Assembly (NCBI RefSeq): GCF_900099895.1
Contig: NZ_FNDY01000004.1
Location: 186,001 to 250,000 of the forward strand
Reading direction: 5' to 3'
From: Paenibacillus naphthalenovorans
GTDB lineage: Bacteria; Bacillota; Bacilli; Paenibacillales; NBRC-103111
DNA length: 64,000 nt
Shown piece after piece: positions 61,600-64,000 of the stretch. A program made the position numbers and the translations under genes. The notes under the pieces are model-generated. The model was not told where the DNA came from. It searched no databases and saw only the letters and a list, made by a program, of their open reading frames with translations. Numbering within the stretch: the stretch's first letter is position 1; each line of letters starts with the position of its first letter.

Positions 61600-62526
61600 T
61601 TATGTCATAAAGCTAATAAAATAAATAACGGAAGTTACCGTGAAAATACTAAAGACCGTCGATGAAAAGACCACTTGTGAAGTAAACTCAGGCTCGTTGT
61701 CGTATTCAACGGCGATCAGCACACTGCTTAGCGAAGACGGCACTGCACACGAAAGGACCAGCGCCTGAGCCATCACTCCCTCGATCCCCATCGCCATAAC
61801 GATTCCAAAGCCTACGGCGGGTCCGATCAGCAGCCGGAGCACATTGGCCAGCATGACGTCCGAGAAATTAAGCTCCCACTTCATGCTGCCAAGCTGAACA
61901 CCCAATGTTATCAAAGCCGTGGCAATAAAAGCATTTGAGATATAATTGATCGGTGCATAGATCGGTCCCGGTACGGGAATATCCAATCCTTTCATTAAAA
62001 ACGCCAAGGGAATGATATAAATGACCGGAAGCGTCATAATCGTTCGAAGCGTTTTTCTCATATCGTTGCGCTTCGAAGCATTAACGGAGTAAATTCCATA
62101 TGTATTCGGCAGCAAGCTTTGCATCATCATGATGATAATTTGAATCGACAGCGTAAAAGGGTCCCCTACAAACACAAGTTGATTGAGCGGAACCCCGTAG
62201 TTTGCGCTATTGTAGAAAATAACGGTATTGCGCATGGCCGGGATCATGCCCCCTTGGTAGCGGCGGAGGCGGATCACGATCTCGGCCAGGATAAACATCA
62301 ATGCAAAAAACAGAAAGAAAAAGAGCAGCGTTTGCCCTAGTATGACTAAAGATATCGATGATTCGTAAAGCATTTTAAAAATAATGGCCGGTGAAAACAA
62401 ATAAAAATTCAGCTTGGAGAGCGTCTTGATATCCAGCTTGAATGCGCGGTATAAAACAACGCCGATCGCGATCATCACCGTTAATGGAACGACGTTGTTC
62501 AATAAAATATACCAAAAATAACTCAT
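61600..62526 (-). CDS. AEC-family (auxin efflux carrier) transporter
   Basis: 308 residues with ten hydrophobic segments. The N-terminal LTVMIAIGVVLYRAFKLDIKTLSKLN and ILAEIVIRLRRYQGGMIPAMRNTVIFYNSANYG, together with PLLIGPAVGFGIV-like LLIGPAVGFG near the C-terminus, match AEC proteins (MleP/YfdV-type). They usually export organic acids or amino acid derivatives. Substrate unknown. The gene ends 18 nt from the TOPRIM stop, tail to tail. Confidence 0.85.
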   Translation of the reverse strand: MSYFWYILLNNVVPLTVMIAIGVVLYRAFKLDIKTLSKLNFYLFSPAIIFKMLYESSISLVILGQTLLFFFLFFALMFILAEIVIRLRRYQGGMIPAMRNTVIFYNSANYGVPLNQLVFVGDPFTLSIQIIIMMMQSLLPNTYGIYSVNASKRNDMRKTLRTIMTLPVIYIIPLAFLMKGLDIPVPGPIYAPINYISNAFIATALITLGVQLGSMKWELNFSDVMLANVLRLLIGPAVGFGIVMAMGIEGVMAQALVLSCAVPSSLSSVLIAVEYDNEPEFTSQVVFSSTVFSIFTVTSVIYFISFMT

Positions 62527-62562
62527 GCAGGCGCTGACCCCCGGTGCCCTTCCATAAATGGC

Positions 62563-63171
62563 TTACTTATCTTTACTGATTTGGATCAGGTCGTCAGCCA
62601 CTTTTTCTATATCCAGATTCTCATCATGACCGCTGTAGTAGGTACGGAGGTCGCCTTTACCGTCCACCAGCAAAAATAAGTTGCCGTGCGTATAGGTCTC
62701 GCCCCCCGGATCCTTAACGACCATCACGCCATAATCGCTGGCCAGCTTGATTACCTCATCCTGGTTGCCGCGCAAAAAATACCAGCCCCGGTAATCTGCG
62801 TGGTACCGCTGCGAGAATTCTTTTAAGCGCTCAGGCGTATCTCTGTCCGGATCGAATGTAATCGACATAAGAACCGTTTTGTCCGGAAAAGCGCCCTTCT
62901 TGATCAGAACGTCCTGAATCTTGGAAAGCGTATAAGTTGTCGGAATACATACATCCGGACAGGTGGAGAAATAAAAATAAATGAGCTTCGCTTTTCCAGC
63001 CGTATCCGCCAGCGAGACCTGCTTCCCATCCAGATTTTCCAGCGTAAATTCCGGCGCTTTTTTGAGTACGCCTATTTCTTGCTCCGGCCCTTTGAGCAGC
63101 ATATAGGCAAAGGTAGCGATCAGGCCGATCAATAATACCACAACGATGATTTTAAAGCCGTTTTTTTGCAT
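62563..63171 (-). CDS. SCO1/SenC-family copper chaperone for cytochrome oxidase
   Basis: 202 residues. N-terminal membrane anchor (about 7-26); thioredoxin-like fold with copper ligands C-x3-C in FSTCPDVCIPT and the distal His in GETYTHGNLFLL. Inserts Cu(A) into cytochrome c oxidase subunit II, on the outer face of the membrane. Start moved to the ATG at 63171, which has AAAGGGTGG upstream. It follows ctaB in the same direction, as in Bacillus and Paenibacillus cta loci, so it is probably in a ctaB-sco operon. Confidence 0.9.
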   Translation of the reverse strand: MQKNGFKIIVVVLLIGLIATFAYMLLKGPEQEIGVLKKAPEFTLENLDGKQVSLADTAGKAKLIYFYFSTCPDVCIPTTYTLSKIQDVLIKKGAFPDKTVLMSITFDPDRDTPERLKEFSQRYHADYRGWYFLRGNQDEVIKLASDYGVMVVKDPGGETYTHGNLFLLVDGKGDLRTYYSGHDENLDIEKVADDLIQISKDK

Positions 63172-63257
63172 GATACCCACCCTTTCTTCTATAAAAAATA
63201 AATCCCAGGCCCCAGGTGCCATGGGATTATAACTTCAACCCAGTACGTATATGACGA

Positions 63258-64000
63258 TTACGGTAGAGGGGTCGTGCTGATCACCATTGCAATAAACAAC
63301 AGGATCAAATAATTAATGGAGAAAATAAACGTTTTTTTCGCCCACTGCACTTCGTCTTCGGCCTTAAATCCATTCAGGCTTATAAAAGCCCAATACAGCC
63401 CCAAAACAGTTGCAGCGTAGAAATAAAGCGACCCGACATAACCGAAAAGATAGAGCAGCAGAGAAAACGGAACGAGCAGGACGATGTAGCGAATCATCGC
63501 CATCTTGGTAATATACGTCCCTTTCACCACCGGAAGCAAAGGAAATCCGGCAGCGCGATACTCTTCCATCCGACGGATGCCGAGCGCCCAGAAGTGCGGC
63601 GGCTGCCATAGGAACAAAATGCCGAACAAAACAATAGCTCCGGCATCGAGCTGCGGGTTGACGGCGCAATAGCCGATGACCGGAGGAACCGCTCCGGAGA
63701 AGCTGCCGACAACCGTACTCCATACCGAGGTCCGTTTAAACCAGGCCGTATAAATCCACACGTAGACGAACAGTCCGATGAGACCAAGCAGCGCCGCGAT
63801 CGGATTAGCCAAAAACCAAAGCACAGACAGTCCGATAATTCCCAAAGTGATGCCGTACCACAGTACCGTTTGAGGAGAAATCCTTCCGGCAGCCAAAGCC
63901 CTCTTCTGCGTCCGTTCCATTTTGGTGTCCATATCGCGATCCAGATAGTTATTGAGCACACAACCGGAAGCCATCACGAGCGCGGTTCCAAGCAGTGTGA
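63258..64000 (-). CDS. ctaB: Heme O synthase (protoheme IX farnesyltransferase), 5' end beyond the right edge
   Basis: The C-terminal 247 codons are visible; the frame runs through the right edge (TLLGTALVMASGC at the edge). The prenyl diphosphate-binding motif NNYLDRDMDTKMERTQKRAL lies near the left of the visible part, followed by FLWQPPHFWALGI and many membrane segments. CtaB farnesylates protoheme to heme O, which CtaA (encoded at 36013-36960) converts to heme A. The sco gene lies downstream. The N-terminus is missing because of the window edge, not because of a mutation. Confidence 0.9.
   Translation of the reverse strand, partial: TLLGTALVMASGCVLNNYLDRDMDTKMERTQKRALAAGRISPQTVLWYGITLGIIGLSVLWFLANPIAALLGLIGLFVYVWIYTAWFKRTSVWSTVVGSFSGAVPPVIGYCAVNPQLDAGAIVLFGILFLWQPPHFWALGIRRMEEYRAAGFPLLPVVKGTYITKMAMIRYIVLLVPFSLLLYLFGYVGSLYFYAATVLGLYWAFISLNGFKAEDEVQWAKKTFIFSINYLILLFIAMVISTTPLP

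Noticed and set aside
1-64000. CRISPR arrays, tRNA/rRNA genes, transposases or prophage genes
   Set aside because: None seen: no regularly spaced repeats, no tRNA-like cloverleaf recognised, no transposase or integrase motifs in the open frames.

Overview
The window looks like a chromosomal segment of an endospore-forming Bacillota close to Paenibacillus (family Paenibacillaceae). The evidence is a Spo0E-type phosphatase, a secreted protein with three S-layer homology domains, a lipoprotein with a copper amine oxidase-like stalk domain, Bacillus-type YugN, YuzB, YutI, YutJ, YppC (DUF2515) and YtgP families, and CtaA/CtaB/SCO cytochrome oxidase factors. Genus assignment is inference. No tRNA, rRNA, CRISPR array, transposase or prophage was seen. 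The first 14 kb is visibly richer in A+T than the housekeeping DNA that follows.

Region 1 (1-16.1 kb): a Wzx/Wzy-dependent exopolysaccharide operon read leftwards. It encodes a chain-length regulator, a BY-tyrosine kinase, GalU, the initiating sugar-phosphate transferase, four glycosyltransferase genes (one a fusion of two GT4 domains), a Wzy-like polymerase, UDP-glucose dehydrogenase, a Wzx flippase, an EpsO-type pyruvyl transferase and the start of ManC. Together they suggest a polymer containing glucose, glucuronate and mannose and carrying pyruvate ketals. Between the kinase gene and galU lies a structured 264-nt spacer placed like the EAR antitermination RNA of B. subtilis eps, followed by a terminator-like hairpin. 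Upstream, two sigma-A promoters each carry the palindrome GATAC-N5-GTATC centred in the 17-bp spacer between -35 and -10, with a third palindrome just downstream of one start. A divergent XRE-type regulator gene sits next to them.

Region 2 (16.2-25.5 kb): a GSI-beta-type glnA with a GlnR/TnrA-type box, aroF (DAHP synthase), a DUF2062 membrane protein, ispH, a histidine kinase/response regulator pair, htrA, and a YugN-like gene whose end reads into a probable dispersed repeat.

Region 3 (25.5-38.8 kb): a small kinase-fold protein, small hypothetical genes, a 3D-domain protein, a lipoprotein, ErpA, Spo0E-like, MqnE (futalosine menaquinone route), an NDH-2-like oxidoreductase, YuzB, NifU-like YutI, an SDR, a HEPN-like protein, a UbiD-family decarboxylase (possibly the menaquinone decarboxylase), CtaA, a thioredoxin-like protein, and an SPFH protein paired with a ribbon-helix-helix protein.

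Region 4 (38.8-64 kb): a stalk-domain lipoprotein, DUF2515, a MurJ/YtgP-type flippase, DUF456, a Cof-type phosphatase, AsnB, MotAB with a sigma-D-like promoter, a manganese/zinc-type ABC transporter, a class B PBP, a HAD hydrolase, a transglutaminase-like membrane protein, an MFS transporter, the SLH protein with an upstream mini-ORF, a small TOPRIM protein, an AEC transporter, SCO, and the 3'-terminal part of ctaB running off the right edge. The strongest candidate for undescribed biology is the promoter-embedded operator module controlling the exopolysaccharide operon.
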